Of a stretch of 64,000 nucleotides of DNA, positions 21,500 to 34,800 are shown one piece after another (positions within the stretch are counted from its first letter, which is position 1; every line of letters starts with the position of its first letter). The notes beneath the pieces were generated by a model. That model ran no database searches, was not told where the DNA came from, and worked only from the letters and a program-made list of their open reading frames with translations. The position numbers and the translations under genes are program-made. Source of the stretch: Channallabes apus (Eukaryota > Chordata > Actinopteri > Siluriformes > Clariidae). Location: assembly GCA_030522415.1 (NCBI GenBank), contig CM060131.1, forward strand, positions 4,420,203-4,484,202, read 5' to 3'.

Positions 21500-22705
21500 G
21501 TTGCAAATCAAATGCGGCCACCAATACACCCCTTCCTTTTCAATATGCATGTATGTACATTAAAAAATTGTATTAAAAGTTTTTAGTAACTTTATTTTGC
21601 TGAATTATTTTCTTATTTCTTCCTCTGATCTTACAAGATAGAATGCTTACAAAATCCAGTATAATTACAATAAATTTATTCTTATACGTATAAACATGAT
21701 TTACCAGACCAGACCATTTTCTTCCATTCCTCTGTGGTCCAGTTATCATCAGTTGACAGTTCTGGTCCAGTTCTCACATGAAACTTGTGGCGACTTTTGG
21801 AGATGAACAGGGGTCAGCATGGGCACCCTGACTGCAACTATGCAGTCTCATATGCAGCAAACTGTGATGTATCGTGTGTCCTGACATCTGTCAGAAAGAA
21901 TGTAATCTTTTTGAGGCAATGCTATCTACAGAAGCTCTTCTATTGGCAGAGGTGGAAGGCAAATAAGTGAATTTATGTTATTACTGTATTTAAGTACATA
22001 TTTTACATATCCGTATTTTCCTTGAATAATTTTATTAGAAAATCCTTTCTATTTTTACTCCACTACATACTACGACAAATATTTAGATTTGTACTTTTAC
22101 ATCACTGCATTTCTGCATGGCATTGCCTTACATAATGATAGTGGTGTATACTATTTAAAGTACAATTTTGCCACCTGTGGGCAATTATACATAATTGTGT
22201 TTCCCTTGTGAAATGCTTAATGTCACAGGTGTTACACATTTTTCATTATGAAAAAATGCTTCTGTGAGCTAATGTAAGCACTTTGCTTTTCATATTTCAC
22301 TCGAGTTGATATACTGTAGGGTATCTCTACTTTTATTCAAGTACAGAGTTTGCATAATTGGCACACCATTATATATGATTACAATTTAGCCTTTGTCGAA
22401 GTCACTCAACTTGTTATGCTTGCCCATTTTTTCTGCTTTCAACACATCAGCTTTAGAAAATCAAATGTCCTTCTGCTGCCTAATACTGTATATCACAACC
22501 ACTACCAGGTGGCATTATAACAAGATAATAGAAACGTTCATGTGATCAGAATGAGGGCATGTAAGTGGAGCAGACTGGGAACAGAAGGATTTTGGATAGA
22601 TCATGGAGTGTCAGTAAATAAAAGGTATTTGATAGCTGTGAAGTCAGCTTCTATTTAGAAATCAGTCTTTAGACATCATTTTTTTATTGAATAAATTTTT
22701 TCTTG
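21500..22705. other. intergenic with a degraded AAGTAC-type hAT-like element
   Basis: No gene. About 21948-22350 starts CAGAGGTGGAAGGCAAATAA and holds repeated ACTTTTAC/AAGTAC motifs such as TTTTATTCAAGTAC, as in the elements at 35373 and 50661. Ends are not certain. Confidence 0.45.
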
Positions 22706-23043
22706 GGCGGCACGGTGGTGTAGTGGTTAGCACTGTCGCCTTGCACCTCCAGGTTCTGGGTTCGATTCCCCGGCCAGGCTCGATTCCCGTCTCTGTGTGC
22801 ATGGAGTTTGCATGTTCTCCCCGTGCTTGGTGGGTTTCCTCCAGGTACTCCGGTTTCCTCCCACAGTCCAAAGATATGCAGGTTAGGCTAATTGGCGTTC
22901 CTAAATTGCCCGTAGTGTGTGATTGAGTGTGTGTGCCCTGCGATGGATTGGCACCCTGTCCAGGGTGTACCCCGCCTAGTGCCCGAAGTCTCCTGGGATA
23001 GGCTCCAGGTCCCCCGCGACCCTGAACACAGGATTAAGCGGTT
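22706..23043 (+). mobile_element. tRNA-derived SINE, GAAT-tailed family, atypical tail
   Basis: Starts GGCGGCACGGTGGTGTAGTG and runs to CAGGATTAAGCGG. The usual TATAGAAAATGAATGAAT tail is replaced by TTTTGTTTTGTTTTTG. Confidence 0.85.
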
Positions 23044-23648
23044 TTGTTTTGTTTTTGTACAATTCACTTAACATTCAGAAACATGTTTTTTTTTTTTTTT
23101 AAATCTGAGATAAAGCAGCAATTTCAGAAATATAGTCCAAACAATAAACTAGCAGGAAAAAAAATGCTTTCCTTTTTGGTTTTAACCAAAAGATTGTGGG
23201 TGTGAAACAGACAAACAACAGACTGGTAGATTAACTCCGTCAATTAGACAGTGAAGGAAAAGTCACATCCCCAAAGTTTGTTTTCAATACAAAATTTCCT
23301 TACAATATAAGGACAGGTTCGACATCTTTCTAGAGACTTTAAAATCTCCTAGCAGACTCTCTCACCTTATAACCCAACAGGCTGATAGAATATTTTACAG
23401 TTAGTTTTTATGATCCGGGACAGGATGTCTGTATAATGTGAGTGTTTTATCTTTGGAACATTTGTCATACACAATATTTTAATGCATTTATGGTTTTATA
23501 GACACCTCGTGATGAGACTGAAGGAGTAAAATGGTGGAGGTCCAGAAAACAGGCTGCCAGAAGTAGATCAAGGCCAAGCTGGTGGCGGGAAAAGGATCCG
23601 TTAGTGTTTGACAGCACCAGCTCACTAAGGAAATCTGAGGTCATACCG

Positions 23649-23662
23649 GTTGTCTTGGCAAC
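23649..23662. promoter_or_regulatory. X-box-like (RFX) palindrome
   Basis: GTTGTCTTGGCAAC differs at two positions from the ideal RFX palindrome GTTGCCATGGCAAC. It lies about 430 bases upstream of the pid1 start codon. Confidence 0.3.
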
Positions 23663-23799
23663 AAGGTCTCGATTCAGCCAGTTACATATCAGCTCTATGC
23701 ATGGATTAATTAATATTCACGATCTTGCCCTGGCGTTTTCTACGTTTAAATTTTCCAACGCCTTTTTTTTTTTTTAAACTTCACCGCTGCGTAAACTAA

Positions 23800-24086
23800 G
23801 CGCGCCCTCTGCTGGACAGGAAAAGAGCACGACAAAATAATAATAAAAAAAAAAAACAAGCAAAAGGCGAATGAGGAGGAGGAGGAGGAACTGATGAGCC
23901 GTATATTTTCGCAGGCGGAGCTTCTTCCACCCGTACCGCTGGAATTCACTGCGTGTATCTTCTCAGCATATTTAGCTGGAAAGAAAAAAAGAGGATCACC
24001 AGCGCGGAGGAAGAGAAGAAACCAGACCGCCTTGTGCAGGCAGATGTGAACTGAAAGAAGACGGACGGAGCCGTTAATCCGCAACG
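23800..24086 (+). promoter_or_regulatory. pid1 5' UTR and core promoter region
   Basis: Locally GC- and CpG-rich stretch in an AT-rich neighbourhood, ending at the start codon. It carries a TATA-like TATATTTT at 23902-23909 and purine-rich 5' UTR-like sequence with GGAGG runs. Transcription start is inferred, not seen. Confidence 0.45.
23804..23815 (-). promoter_or_regulatory. CTCF-like core motif upstream of pid1
   Basis: GCCCTCTGCTGG on +, i.e. CCAGCAGAGGGC on -, fits the degenerate CTCF core CCASYAGRKGGC at every position. It lies about 270 bases before the pid1 ATG, between the two genes. A motif match only. Confidence 0.35.
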
Positions 24087-24116
24087 ATGTGGCAGCCCGC
24101 GACTGAGAGACTGCAG
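24087..24116 (+). CDS. pid1: pid1 coding exon 1
   Basis: Ten codons, [10 protein letters not shown], followed by the strong donor CAG/gtaagc at 24117. An in-frame stop at 24075 shows the reading frame opens here. The sequence matches the start of the short human PID1 isoform. Confidence 0.93.
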
Positions 24117-27100
24117 GTAAGCGGAGCCGCGGTTATTCTGCACATTCCAGCCCGGCGGTGTGCGGCTACAGATCCAGCTGGAAGTCTCCGCTAAAGCAGA
24201 GCGCGATTTGTGAAAGTAGCGTTAAATCTTGATCGGCTCCATTTTGGCCTTGGGGCAGCTTGGGGGGCAGCTTGGGGGGGCAGCTTGGGGTAGCTTGGGG
24301 GGGCAGCTTGGGGTAGCTTGGGGGGGCATCTTGGGGCAGCTTGGGGGGGCAGCTTGGGGTAGCTTGGGGGGCAGCTTGGGGGGGCAGCTTGGGGCAGCTT
24401 GGGGTAGCTTGGGGGGGCAGCTTGGGGCAGCTTGGGGGGCAGCTTGGGGCAGCTTGGGGGGGGCAGCTTGGGGGGGCAGCTTGGGGCAGCTTGGGGTAGC
24501 TTGGGGTAGCTTGGGGGGGCAGCTTGGGGGGGCAGCTTGGGGCAGCTTGGGGTAGCTTGGGGGGGCAGCTTGGGGGGGCAGCTTGGGGCAGCTTGGGGTA
24601 GCTTGGGGCTGTGCGGAATCCCACCGGAGTCTCCAGTCTGGGGCTCCTGGTGCATCAGAGCAGGGGGTCCTAAAGCTACACCCCTCTCTACCTCCACAGT
24701 CACACTGTTCCACATGCAGGAAGAACACATGATTCAGAGTATTGTTGTTTATTTTTCAAACAGGCAACTTTTATATACAAGAGAAATGAATTTTTTTATT
24801 TACCACTTAAGTTGTCATAATGCACTTTGGTCTATTAATAGCACCTGTTGCTTTTTCCAACATACTGTACAGTAATAATCTCACCCTGATAGGTGCATTT
24901 TCCTATCAAGAATTGCTTATGATTGAAAAGATTTTGGTCATTTAGATTAAAATGGTAACATATAGACCATGAGAAGCAAAACCCGTACAAAACTGAGTAA
25001 AGGGTGATTTGACAAAAACTTACACAATTATACCTTGAATTTTTTTTTCACAGCACAATATATATATAGAGCATGCATGCATTATCTTGTTTTTGACCTG
25101 ATATATACTTTATGTATAGCCACAATGCTCAATTATATAATCGCCAAAATGCTTAATTTATCTCATGTAAGGGGAAAAAAAAAACAGTTACAGACTAAGT
25201 TTGCAAAACTGGATCAATGACAAGGTGGTTTTTTTATTAATATTTTTTTTTAATCCTGCTTATAAACAGTAATTATTTATTTAAAAAAAAATATATATTA
25301 TTTTTATTCATGTATGACATACATATTTTTATGCCATGTTCATAGTTTTGATTGTCCACATTTTAATAATATATATTTTTTATTATTAAACTTTAAATAC
25401 TGTATATAAAGAGTCTGTCATGCAAGTCCCAGTGAATGCATTGTTACTATAGAAACCATAACATACTGGAACAAGCACATTAATATACATGGTATAAATA
25501 GACGTGGAATAAGTTGTCATCCAGGTCAAGTACAGATACATGAATACATTATCTCGAACACTACAGCCTAAACTAACATTTAGATTTTAGTAAAAGACCG
25601 GTTTTAGACCAGAGTAAATGATGGTAGAAAAGTTTTGTACATTTCCCTGTTCAACCATTCGAAAAAGTAAGTTATTGTATAACATGATTGACTATTCGGC
25701 TACTGTTTTCTTATATAACAAGCTTTTTACAAATACTAGTTAGTTAGCCACTAGTGCATTTACATGGACGAGAACAGTCTTTCATCCATCCATAACCTCT
25801 ATAGTCCAACTAGGGGCCGTGGAGGCCATTACCATTGCATTTATGGTATGCGTGGTATGCCTTCGGTCAACATTCACACGCACATTCACACACTATGGGC
25901 AATTTGAGGACGCCAATTAGACTAATCTGCATGTCTTTGGACTGTGAAAGGAAATCGGAATACCTGGAGGAAACCCATCAAGCACAGGGAGAACATGCAA
26001 ACTCCATGCACACAGACCATGAGGTGGGAATCGAAACTAGACCCTGGAGGTGCAAGTTGACAGTGTTAACCACTAAACCAACATATTGCCAGAACAGTAT
26101 TACTAGTCATAAAAGACTCATTTAAATTTAGTTAGTGTTTGATTTTCTAATAATATCTTTTTGGAATTAGTGGATCATTGTACAGTATAAAGGTAAGTAA
26201 GTGGTAGCATTGGAGTCAGTTTTCCCCCCCAAAAAGTATGGTTTCATTAAAACTTTTATTTAAAAGAGGACATTTTCTTTCTTTCTTTCTTTCTTTCTTT
26301 CTTTTTTTTATTACAATGTATTTAAAATATGTAAATTTTTGTATAAAATTCAGTTCAATTCAACAATGTTTCAATTAAAATATTTTCCTACACTTCCATA
26401 CCGTGGGGTTACAAAATGTTTTTTTTTTTTTCTAGTGTAGAGGGGTCTATCCGACCAAAAACTCTACATTTGGCCAAAAGTTTGTGGACACCTGACTATC
26501 ACACACCTAAATGTGCACCTGACCCCAAGTTGAAAGCACACACTTGTAATGAATGTCATTGTTTGCTGTACAAATGATCATTTCCCTTCATTGCAACTAA
26601 TGGGCCTAAATATGTTCTATCATAACAATGCCTTCGTGCATGAAGGTCTCCATAAAAACCTGGCTTTCCAAGGTTGGAGTGGAAGAGCTTTAGTGGCCTG
26701 CGCACAGCCCTGATCTCAAGCCCTCAGAGCACTTTCGGGATGAACTGGAACACTGTCTGTACCTCAGATCTCCTCACTCATCACCAGTGCCGGACCTCAT
26801 TAATACTCTTGTAGTTGAATGGGAACAAATCCCTGCAACACTTCAAAATCTAGTGGACAGCCTTCAGTGGAAGAGTGGAAGTTACCATGACAGCACAAAG
26901 AGGACTACATCTGGAATGTGTGTGATGCTCAGGTGTCTATAAACCTTTGGCCAGATAGTGTACCAATGGACAGACATCAGTCAGTTATTTTATGCCTAAA
27001 ATAAACTGTATTCCAGAAGTACCTGATCCCTAGTAAAATAATGAGCGTCTATTTTCTCCAACCACATGTTTTCTTCCATTAGCAAGAGTTCTAAGAAAAA

Positions 27101-27318
27101 CTTTTTAATCTAAACTGGCCAGACTCTAAGGCAAGCTTGGTTTATCTGTTGATTATGAGATTTAGTGTTTAGTGTAAGTACTATTTTTATTAGCAATAGT
27201 GTAATATTGGCTACGTATTAGTGGGTATTAGAGCAGGAAGGTTGCCATATGGTGCTGAATATCAAGAGATGGAATCTCCTGATCTACCTCACATCTGTTT
27301 ACAGGCTGTGTGTGTGTG

Positions 27319-27352
<34 letters not shown>

Positions 27353-27998
27353 TTTTCCATTTTACACAATACTTTGTTCACTCCTTAGTGAGGGTTTTGC
27401 CAAATCGTCTATTTTTACATCATGATTTTTTCCCCCATGTAATAATAATTTAGCTGTAGTATAGAATAATTCCGGTCAGAAGATATTCTCTTAATGCCAC
27501 TCTTTTGTTTTAAAAGTATGTTGGTTGGTCTGTTTGGTTTAACATTATTAAATAATACTGCTAAATACTCTACACTATGTTGATATCACTCAACGCCTGG
27601 TGTTTGCTTATCCAAAGTAAAATCTCATAAAACCTCCTGGGAATTCACTTTATCCTTCAGATCATTTGTTGCGGATCTTTGCTTGTTGTTTCTGATGATA
27701 TCTTTAATTGTGATATAATATTTAGCTTGAATGAATCTATACATCTCTCAGTCATTCCGGATTTCAGACCCGTCGACGGTATGAGACCGAAATGAAGTGT
27801 CCTAAATCGTGATTAAAATGTTTGCAGATTACGGTCACATGTGAGTCGCCTACTGTCCTGCTAAAGAACAGCTTTTTGTGTTACTTTGTCCCTTTATGAG
27901 TGGAATGGTGGTGAATGAGTGGTATTTCCATGTGCTGCTACTTTAATGCACTCCAGATGTTCGGAGTGAACTTACACAATCGCCCCCATAACCCCCAA

Positions 27999-28059
<61 letters not shown>

Positions 28060-28300
28060 CGTTAGAACGTTCTTTGTTGTGTGGAGAAAACTCTTTTACA
28101 CAACCATGACCTTAATTTATTTTACAGGTGCGTGTGTGTGTGTGTGTCTGAGAGAGAGAGAGAGAGCACATAAAGTTCCTGCGGTATGTAAACTCATAAT
28201 GTGTAATAACTCTGATAATTAGTGCACATGATGTTCATAATCATCGTTATTTCATATTACAAGTTCATTTATCTTAGTGCACAGGCAAAGCACATTTACA

Positions 28301-28334
<34 letters not shown>

Positions 28335-28804
28335 GAGAGACAAAGCGAGATTTCTTCCTTTGGCCGTGAGCTGAAACACATTTTACTGTTTTATGGTTGG
28401 TATGCAGAGGAATGTGTGTCCAGGCTGAGCGGTTAAAATTACCACATAAAAGTTACTTAAAGTGAAACGTCTCATGTAAAAAGATGTGTGTGTGTGTGTT
28501 TATGTGTGTGTGTGTGTGTGTGTGTGTGGAGTTAGATATAGTGTAACTCCTGCTGATCTCTAATTCCATATACTACTTCTTTAAACATTTCTCTCATCCC
28601 GTGATTAGCCGAGTCCACAGCGCATGACAGACTTATACATCCAGAATACAGACTTCCTTTTGAGCAAAGTTTTCTAAAAATGTCGAGATTTTTAAATATC
28701 TGAACCTTTCCACTGAACCCCCCCACAGCATATTAGTGAAAATTTTACTGAGGGCTGACAATGTCATGATGGGTTTTACAGCAGCTGGCAATCGGCAGAT
28801 TCTC

Positions 28805-28883
<79 letters not shown>

Positions 28884-31800
28884 GTGAAACTACGCACTTT
28901 TCATTTACACACTTTTAAATTCAAAACGCAACATTCAGTAACTGTAATCTGTAATTCATCATCATCATCATCATTTATTCCCTAGTATAATTTTATTCTT
29001 ATAAATGATATTATTTTGAACAAAACGTATTACTGTAACCTTTTGGGACATGGTTCATAACGATAGTCACATCTGTCTCACCTGGCTGTCTGCCCTCCAG
29101 TCTCTCACTTGGAATCTAGTATTACATTTTTTAAACATTTGTCTTTCTATGACCTGGCATTTCCTGTTTGCTCTGGTCGAACAAAATAGCGTGTGTGTTT
29201 CAGTGAAATGTGCTTTTTGTGAGTGTGTGTGTGGGAGTGGGGGGGTGGTTAGAGAGTGTTTGGGGAATTTTATTGGTCAGCTAGTGTGTGTGTTTATATG
29301 TGTGTGTATGTGTGGAGTGACTAAGTGAGAGGAGAAAAACTTTGCTGTACAGTCACTGGCCACTTTATTAGGTACACTTTGCTAGTACTGGGTTGGACCA
29401 AGGTTTTTCCCCTCGGAACCGCCTTCATTCTTCATGGTATCGATTCAACAAAGGTGCTGGAAACATTCCATAGTGATTTAGCAAATTCCGACCCTTTAAC
29501 GTCAAATCGAGACTCAGTCTTCCACTGGGAAGTTTTGGCGAGCCCATGTGAATTGTCGCCTCAGTTTCCTGTTCTAAGCTGACCCGAAGCGGCACCCAGT
29601 GTGATCTACTGCTGCTGTACCCCATTTGATTCAAGGTGTGAAGTGTTGTGTTGAGTTACTGTTCCCTTTCTATCAGCTTCATCCAATCTGGTCACCTCAA
29701 CTAGGCATTTCGCCTAGAGAATTCCTACTCATCGGATATTTTCTCTCTTTCGGGACATTCTCTGAATCCCAGTAGCTTCAGAAGTCCTGAGACCAGTCTG
29801 GCCAACAACCATGCCACATGTCATATATCTCCCTCATTCTGATGCCCGTGTTGACCTTTAGCAGATCGTCTTGATCATGTCCACATGCTGAAATGCAATG
29901 AGTTCCTGCCATGTGATTTGCTGAAAAGTTATTTGTGTTAACAAGCAGTTGAACAGGTGTAACTAATGAAGTGACCAGTGAATGTATGTTATGATGATCC
30001 ACGTTATTCTATTGGCTATGCCAGAGGGTGGTCAAATTATGACAGTATTTCATATTATGGGTGGTAATAAGATAATAAAAGCATTATATTTTGCACTGTC
30101 AGAGATAGAAACATTTGAATTTGCCAAAGTGGTAAAAAAAAAAAAAGATGAGATTCAATGTTGAGTAAAAACATTAAAGCGCATATTCTATAAGTTAATG
30201 GGGATTATGTGAGGTCATGGTCACAATTAGGATAGTAGCTCAATCACACACACACACACACACACACACACTGATTTTTTTTTTCTCCCTCATACAATTT
30301 TTTTCTCTGAATGCATTCTTGCTTTTTTGTCCTTTACAGGGTTACCTTGACAACCACTGCTGCCTTGCCACAGTCTGTTGCCATGGCGGTGATATACGGC
30401 AGTGTTTTCGGCAAGGTTCTCTCTTGTTCTGTGCTTTCTCCTACAGCTGTTCTATTACGAGTTGTCTGTGATGATATATATTATAGCGTGTCTTGTTTAT
30501 TCTTTGTGAATCTTCATTCTGTTACCACAATGACTCATTTATGATGTTGTTGCTACAGCAACCACTGGATTGAACAGTATTTATGAGTGTCTGTGCGCAT
30601 GTGAGTAAGTTATGAGTCAGATGGGAGGGATGACTGCTGTCTTTTTTTTTTTTCGTTGCTTTTCCTGCATCACATATACCATATGATGGTGATACAGCAC
30701 ACTATTTAACATGCACAGTAGTATTATTGTGTACTTGCCATGACTTTCCATTCAGAGGAAGGATGTGTACTGTAGGTGTGTGATATTTTTGGGCACCGTT
30801 TTGATCCTGTAGAGCTTTTGGACTGTAGCTCTTTAAGGTCTGTGGGAGTGTAGGGCCTCAAGGTTCTGGATTAAAAGGCTCTAGGAGGTTTAAATTTTTA
30901 TGGCTTATGACTATTGGTCTGTAATTATGTAATGCTTTATTGGTTAAAGTTTTTAAAATTTTAGGGTCGTAGAGCTTTTATTGCAATTTTATTGCAATGG
31001 GGCTGTTCGCTATAGAGCAATGTTGTTTTGCTCTGGGGATGTAGAATATGGTCATTTTGACAATTAGGCGTTGAGGACTGTAAAGCCTATGGGTGTCAGA
31101 CATCAGATACAGATGCTAATGCAGATAAACAGCAGCTTTATGGTGCAAACTGGCAGACAGGTTAGAAAAGAAAGAGGCAGGCAAGAGTCAGGTAATGAAC
31201 AAGCAGCAGGAACTAGACAAGTCAAAAAAAAATTTATAAAATAAAATAAAATATATATATATAGGCGGCGCGGTGGTGTAGTGGTTAGCACTGTCGCCTT
31301 GCACCTCCAGGGTCCGGGTTCGATTCCCGGCCAGGCTCGATTCCCGTCTCTGTGTGCATGGAGTTTGCATGTTCTCCCCGTGCTTGGTGGGTTTCCTCCG
31401 GGTACTCCGGTTTCCTCCCACACTCCAAAGATATGCAGGTTAGACTAATTGGCGTTCCCAAATTGCCCGTAGTGTGTGAATGGGTGAGTGTGTGTGTGTG
31501 TGTGTGTGCCCTGCGATGGATTGGCACCCTGTCCAGGGTGTACCCTGCCTCGTGCTCGAAGCCTCCTGGGATAGGCTCCAGGTCCCCCGCGACCCTGAAC
31601 ACAGGATAAAGCGGTATAGAAGATGAATGAATGAATATATATCAGAACATGATCCATACTGGAAACTTGGCAAACAAAAGCAACAATACTTCGCAGTGCG
31701 AGTGTGAACTGAGAGTCTTTGTGATGGTAACACACACAGATGTGCCGCAGTAATCAGTAATTTGGTGAGTTTGAATGTGACCGTGGCTGCATTCTGACCG

Positions 31801-34800
31801 TGAAGTCCTCTTCACTTCTCAGCCATGTTAAATCCAAAAGTGCCAGGATCAAAACTGCTCCATTCAAAGGACATTGTAAACACTATAGGGAACAAGGGAA
31901 CAATGCTTTGTCTCCTCGCCAGAAGAGGACAAGCAAAATTACCCATTAGACACTCTGTCTCGCCAGAGTGCAAAAAAATGTGAAAAACAAAACAAAACAT
32001 GGAGCTTGCACGAGACCTGAAGTTATTTTTTTATGCACCGTTCTTTATTATTATTATTATTATGGATAGCACCATATTAATATTACATAATAGTAGTTTG
32101 ATATACATTGAATCAATAAATCATTAATATTACACAGGCTATTAATTAGCAAAATATTAATCCTGCTTAGGAATTACAGTGTCTATCTTGTAAATGAATC
32201 AATTCACAAGTAACCACAAGTTATACACACGTCAATAGTATATGTTTTGAAATTTATCAGTTTATATTCCAACATATACTTTTTTTTTTTTTTTTTTTTA
32301 CCAGTAGGACCAACAGGTATCCAACGTGCTTACGTTTCCAGGGTGACACACAGATGAAGTAATATCTCCATTTGTAACATGGCAGGGTGTTCTTAATAGA
32401 GGGATTTTGTCAAGGGACTGTTTAACGTACACTGTGAAATGGAACGCAGCAAGTCTCTGTAGTTGCTGGGTATTGAAGTCTGTGACACCCATGTTTGTTG
32501 GCTGCTTTGTACTCTGGGTAGTGTACAGTAATTGAATGCAGTTCCTGGCATTCACAAGACAGTTGGCATTTGGGCTCTAGGGTCTCATGGGTGTGTTTCT
32601 CTAGTGCTGTGGAGCTTCGAGGTGTATCGACTGTTGGGGAAATATACTACCTTAGGGTTTTAGGGTTTAGAGCCTTAAGGCTGTAGTACTTAAGCTTAAA
32701 GACTTCAAGGATTTACAGTTTGATGGCTTTAGTGCTTTAAAGATTTAGGGATTCAAGGCCTTCTGATCAGATTTTTTTTCAGATGCCCCAAACAATCATT
32801 TACATTTAGCCATTTGGCAGACGCTCTTATCCAGAGCGACTTACATTTTTATCTCATTACACATCTGAGCAGTTGAGGGTTAAGGGCCTTGCTCAAGGGC
32901 CCAACAGTGGCAACTTGGTGGTTGTGGGGTTTGAACCTGGGATCTTCCGAACCGTAGTCCAATGCCTTAACCACTGAGCTACCCCTGGCCCAATCAGAAA
33001 GGGGATTCATCAGAGAAGAGGACTTTACCACTGTCCTCAGCAGACCAAACCCTGTAGCTTTTGTAGAATATCAGTCTGTCCTTGATGTTTTTACTAGAGA
33101 GAAGTGGCTTCTTTGCTGCCTTCCTTGACACAGGCCATCCTCCAAAAGTCTTCGCCATAATGTGCGTGCAAATGCACTCACACCTACCTGCTGGCATTCC
33201 GGAAAACAAGCTCTGCACTGGTTGTGGCCCGATCCTGCAGCTGATCCAACTTTAGGATCCAGTCCTGGCACTCGCTGGACATTATTGGCTGCCCTGAAGC
33301 CTTCTGTTACAACATTTGAACCTCTCTCCTTGAAGTTCTTGATGATCCGTTAAATGTTTGATTTATCTTCTGGTTGATCCGGTAAATGTTTGATTTAGCA
33401 ATCTGACTAACAGCGATATCCTTTTCCTGTGAATCCCTTGCAAAGCCTTGTGCATCCTCTTGTGAAGCCTGCACATGTTTCCTCGCAGGTAACCACGGTT
33501 AACAGGGATTTCAAGCACTGCCCTCCTTTTAAAGCTTCCAGTCTGTTATTCTAACGTCATCAGCATGATCTCCAGCCTTGTCCTCACCAACACTCTCACC
33601 TATGTTAATGAGAGAATCGCTGACAAGATGTCAGCTGGTCCCTTTTTGGCAGGTCAGAATGCATTGGGATTAAATACATTTTCGTGGCAAAGAGCGACTT
33701 TGCAATTAATTGCAATTCATCTCATCACTCTTCATAACATTCTGGAGTATATGCAAATTGCCATTATAAAAACAGGCAGCAGACATTGTAAAAAAATATT
33801 TTAATTGGTGTCATTCTCAAAACTGGCGATGACTGTACTGATCATTGTTTCAGAGTGTGTAGAAAAATTCAATAAATAGCATTTATACAGTGTTGAAACT
33901 GGTAATGGTCTTTTGTGGAAGTTCCAGTCTGCAGCATAGCATCTTCAGAGCTCTGTTAAAGAAACTGTCAGAAGAACATCATGGTTCAATTCAATTCGAT
34001 TTTATTTGTCTGTTGAGTAAGCTAGAGGCCAGAGGCAAGGAAAAACAAACTAAGAAAACATGAAGAAGAAGCCTTGAGATGACCCAGACTTAAAAAGGGA
34101 AATCGTTCCCATCTGGATGGCATTGACTAGTGAGATTATAAATGATTAGTCTAGTACAACAGTACTAAGTGTGTTAAAAGAAGCATGTTGTGAATAGGAG
34201 TCACAGGAGAGTCTTTTAGGTTTACAGCAGCAGTTCTAAGGTGTTTAGACCTGGAGTTTCTGGGAGGGATTCTCCATTGTAGGAATATGTGTTTCAGCGT
34301 ACCAGTGTACATATGTGCTTTTTTTATGTGGTAACACATCTAACTGAAGTCACTTTGATTTGTATTTACAAAGGAAGAAACATACTGTTATGGACGAGTT
34401 GTTTGAAACATTTCACTTAAAGTTTGCCTTGTTTGAGTGAGAGTCCTGCAATTTCAAAATCTCTACAAACAATGTTAGAAGAAGATTACATGTGTTCATG
34501 ATGAGGCTGACAGAGAATTACAAGGAGCAACTTAAAAGCTTCATCCACTCGTGAAAAACACAGGTTTGTACAACAATTCTTCTCCATTTCTGCAGACAGC
34601 CACTGGCTGAGGCTAGATGGTTGCTCCAAATTCTGGACCAAGCATCTCTTCACCTGGAGATCTTGAAAATGGCCAAATCAGATTTGCTTACAGAGCAAAA
34701 CAAATATACAGTACAAGTTACTTTTTGGTAAACCATGGGTCAGACTTTCAAGAGTGAGTGTCATGCTGATTTTAACAATATTTTCTTTCACCTTTATTCT

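Noticed and set aside
24166..24730. Several long overlapping open frames on both strands (up to 179 codons, rich in PKLPQAAP or GQLGG units)
   Set aside because: They are produced by the stop-free G-rich minisatellite in pid1 intron 1; multiple frames are open at once and none has a domain.
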